DNA of 64,000 nt from Bacilli bacterium (GTDB lineage Bacteria > Bacillota_I > Bacilli_A > RF39 > UBA660). The stretch is taken from the NCBI GenBank assembly GCA_017484205.1, contig JAFUTO010000018.1, positions 62,001 to 126,000 on the forward strand, read 5' to 3'. Below, in pieces: positions 61,998 to 64,000 of this stretch. Under the pieces are notes generated by a model. It saw nothing but the letters and a program-made list of their open reading frames with translations, did not search any database and was not told where the DNA came from. The first letter of the stretch is position 1. Each line of letters begins with the position of its first letter. The translations under genes and the position numbers were made by a program.

Positions 61998-62781
61998 TAT
62001 GAATCACCAACTGACTATATGGAATACTGATTCCTTCTTTATCTAGTTCTTGTTTAATCAATTTACGTAACTGCCTTTGAGTATTAAATTGTTCACCACT
62101 CTTAACTTCAGCAATTATACGGTACACCATTGCTGATGAATCCAAATTTTCTAAGCCTAATAATGCAACATCTTTTTTTAGGTTAGGTATTTGTTTTGAT
62201 ATTTTTATGCAAATTTTATTAAGAACTTTTTCTAATTTTTCTACATCCTCTTCATAAGGTAGTCCAACATCAACAATTGCAATCGAATTATTATGTGTGT
62301 AATTAATTACTTCAGATATTAAATGATTATTTATTATCTTTTCTTCGCCTGTCCAAGCTTTTATTCTTGTAGTTTTTAAAGTAAATGTGGTAACTGTCCC
62401 CATAAAATCTCCAATTTTTACTATATCACCTATAGCAAATTGATTTTCAATAACAATTGTTATTCCAGCAACAAAATCTTTTAAGAAATCTTGCATTGCT
62501 AAAGCTACTGCTGCTCCTACAATACCCAAGGAAGTAATTATGCTTTTAGTATCTATTCCATACTTTTCTAATATCATCAAAGCACATACTAACATAATAA
62601 AATACTTAATAATACCTTTAATTAGTGATTCAATAGTATTATATTTATTATCTTTAAGTTTTTTTGCCCTAATTCTAAATGCTTTATTTAATATACTTTT
62701 TATTATTAAATAAACAATTATTCCTATTAATACTATAATTAATGGGACTACTATTTTATCTATGATAGCCGCTTTATCCAT
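61990..62781 (-). CDS. Small mechanosensitive ion channel (MscS family)
   Basis: A 263-residue channel with three TMs in residues 10-110 (ICVAVALAMQDFLKDFVAGI is the pore-lining TM3 region), then the MscS beta domain (IVIENQFAIGDIVKIGDFMG) and a C-terminal alpha/beta cage. Releases solutes on hypo-osmotic shock. The parB-mscS-DUF951 order is conserved in Bacillota. It lies 4 bp after parB. Confidence 0.93.
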   Translation of the reverse strand: MDKAAIIDKIVVPLIIVLIGIIVYLIIKSILNKAFRIRAKKLKDNKYNTIESLIKGIIKYFIMLVCALMILEKYGIDTKSIITSLGIVGAAVALAMQDFLKDFVAGITIVIENQFAIGDIVKIGDFMGTVTTFTLKTTRIKAWTGEEKIINNHLISEVINYTHNNSIAIVDVGLPYEEDVEKLEKVLNKICIKISKQIPNLKKDVALLGLENLDSSAMVYRIIAEVKSGEQFNTQRQLRKLIKQELDKEGISIPYSQLVIHNG

Positions 62782-62785
62782 AATA

Positions 62786-63661
62786 TTACTCCTTTACATC
62801 CAATATTTCTAATATTCTATTCAAATCTGCAACATTTGTAAAGTTAATTATGATTTTTTTATCACTTATTTTAACTTTTGTATCTAATTTATCTCTAAGC
62901 ATATCTTCTACATACTTAAATTCTTTATTCTCTTTAGATACTTTTCTTTCAACTTTGTGTTTCTTTTCTACATTAGTAGTCATATCCTCTACATCATGTA
63001 CTGGCAACTTTTCATCTACTATTTTATTAGCCATTTTAATTATTTCATCATCATTTTCTATTTTACTTAGTAATTTGGCATGACTCATTGATAGTTTGTC
63101 CGAAGCAATCATTTTTTGAACTTCAGATGGTAATCTTAAAATACCAATGATATTTGTTACATGACTACGGCTCTTACCAACTCTTTTGCTTAAGTCATCT
63201 TGTGTAATGCCTAATTTGTCAATCATTGTTTTATAGGCTAAAGCTTCTTCTAGCGGATTCAAATTTTCTCTTTGTAGATTTTCTAGTAAAGATATTTCCA
63301 TCATTTCTTCATCAGTAAAATCTCTTATTATTGCAGGTATAGTCTCTTTACCAGCAAGTTTACTAGCTCTAAATCTTCTTTCACCAGCTATTATTTCATA
63401 TCCTTTAATACTTTTTTTCGCGATTATCGGTTGAAATACACCATGTTCTTTAATAGAATCACTTAATTCTTCCAAGGCTGCATCATTAAATAGTTTTCTT
63501 GGTTGATAAGGATTCGGTCTCAATTCGTCTAAAGCTAATTCTACTATTTCTTCTTTTGGTGTTGTATCTATTACTTTTTTTTCAAATGCATCTAAATCAA
63601 AATTTTCATTATTAAATAATTGTTCTAAGCCTTTCCCTAATGCTCTTCTTTTAGTTTCCAT
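62786..63661 (-). CDS. parB: Chromosome-partitioning protein ParB (Spo0J)
   Basis: A 291-residue ParB. The CTP-binding domain has GYEIIAGERRFRASKLAGKE and ELRPNPYQPRKLF. The parS-binding helix-turn-helix is LGITQDDLSKRVGKSRSHVT. A C-terminal dimerisation region follows. Loads onto parS sites near oriC and recruits SMC. Overlaps parA by 11 bp. Confidence 0.97.
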   Translation of the reverse strand: METKRRALGKGLEQLFNNENFDLDAFEKKVIDTTPKEEIVELALDELRPNPYQPRKLFNDAALEELSDSIKEHGVFQPIIAKKSIKGYEIIAGERRFRASKLAGKETIPAIIRDFTDEEMMEISLLENLQRENLNPLEEALAYKTMIDKLGITQDDLSKRVGKSRSHVTNIIGILRLPSEVQKMIASDKLSMSHAKLLSKIENDDEIIKMANKIVDEKLPVHDVEDMTTNVEKKHKVERKVSKENKEFKYVEDMLRDKLDTKVKISDKKIIINFTNVADLNRILEILDVKE

Positions 63662-64000
63662 TTCGTGCGATCACCTCTTTCGCTAAATTAAGGTATGCTT
63701 CTGTTCCTGGACTTTTAGGATCATAATTAATTATTGGCATACCATGACTTGGTGCCTCTGCTATACGAACAAGTCTTGGAATAATCGTATCATATACTCT
63801 TTCTTTAAAATATGTCTTTATATTTTCAACTACTTCTATTCCTAAATTAGTACGAATATCAAACATTGTAAGTAAAACACCTTCAATATCTAATGATGGG
63901 TTTAAGGTTTTTTGTGCCCACATAATTGAGTTTAATAATTGCATAATACCTTCTAATGCAAAGTACTCACATTGAACCGGGATTATAACCGAATCAGATG
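63651..64000 (-). CDS. parA: Chromosome-partitioning ATPase ParA (Soj), 3' part
   Basis: The C-terminal 115 codons of a minus-strand gene whose start lies beyond 64000. It reads SVIIPVQCEYFALEGIMQLL, LLTMFDIRTNLGIEVVENI, IPRLVRIAEAPSHGMPIINY, typical of ParA/Soj (MinD-like ATPases). The Walker A is out of the window. With ParB it partitions the origin region. Confidence 0.97.
   Translation of the reverse strand, partial: SDSVIIPVQCEYFALEGIMQLLNSIMWAQKTLNPSLDIEGVLLTMFDIRTNLGIEVVENIKTYFKERVYDTIIPRLVRIAEAPSHGMPIINYDPKSPGTEAYLNLAKEVIARNGN

Overview
The window is one chromosomal segment of an uncultured, low-GC Gram-positive bacterium. The DNA is very AT-rich. Shine-Dalgarno sites are strong (GGAGG or GGTGAT type). 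TGA is used as a stop codon, so this is not a UGA=Trp mycoplasma. Leader RNAs are of Bacillota type: a pheS T-box, an L13-like leader and an S10-like leader. Proteins related to GPR, CwlD and SpoIID point to sporulation ancestry. My best guess is Bacillota, class Bacilli, of an RF39/RFN20-like gut lineage; that placement is inference. The order parA-parB ... ychF-rpsF-ssb-rpsR at the right end is the usual neighbourhood of the Bacillota replication origin.

Layout. 1-8118 (minus): a Tad-like (type IV pilus / type II secretion related) operon read from a promoter near 8.1 kb. It encodes a membrane-anchored exoprotein, a 1116-residue cysteine-rich exoprotein, a pilin-like small protein, a CpaB/SAF protein, a TadA/CpaF ATPase, TadB and the start of TadC. 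8119-13.9 kb: a polytopic membrane protein, then on the plus strand a YfhO-family membrane protein, a double-ORF6N plus PLD-like protein and a 64-residue protein. 13.9-21.2 kb: probable spore-envelope genes (SpoIID-like/peptidoglycan-binding, Ig-like, five-LysM), a possible ATP-grasp protein, a divergent sigma factor, tRNA-Thr, tRNA-Gln, a short GPR protease, a SpoIID protein and tRNA-Ala. 21.2-29.2 kb: slipin, a PrsA-like foldase, pheS-pheT behind a T-box, an HtrA protease coupled to an Abi/HEPN gene, and a DUF1292 protein. 29.2-37.1 kb: two large surface or envelope proteins, CwlD, a pseudouridine synthase, an rRNA methyltransferase-like protein, ASCH and Nudix proteins. 37.1-59.1 kb (minus): rplM-rpsI, truA, the ECF transporter module, two accessory genes, and the complete S10-spc-alpha ribosomal supercluster including secY, adk, map, infA and rpoA. 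rpmD (L30) is missing. A TM-anchored protein of unknown function follows, then rpsF-ssb-rpsR. 59.1-64 kb: ychF, AbgT-like transporter, DUF951, MscS, parB and the 3' part of parA.

The most promising accessory system is the Tad-like operon: the secretion machine is co-transcribed with one very large, one mid-sized and one small extracytoplasmic protein that have no obvious textbook counterpart. Second are the spore-related genes (GPR, CwlD, SpoIID, the LysM cluster and an atypical sigma factor), several with reduced or rearranged architecture. No insertion sequence, prophage, CRISPR array or rRNA gene was seen. No gene-free stretch exceeds 300 bases except 18658-18991, which holds two tRNA genes and their terminator and promoters. 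Function calls rest on reading motifs by eye; no database search was run.
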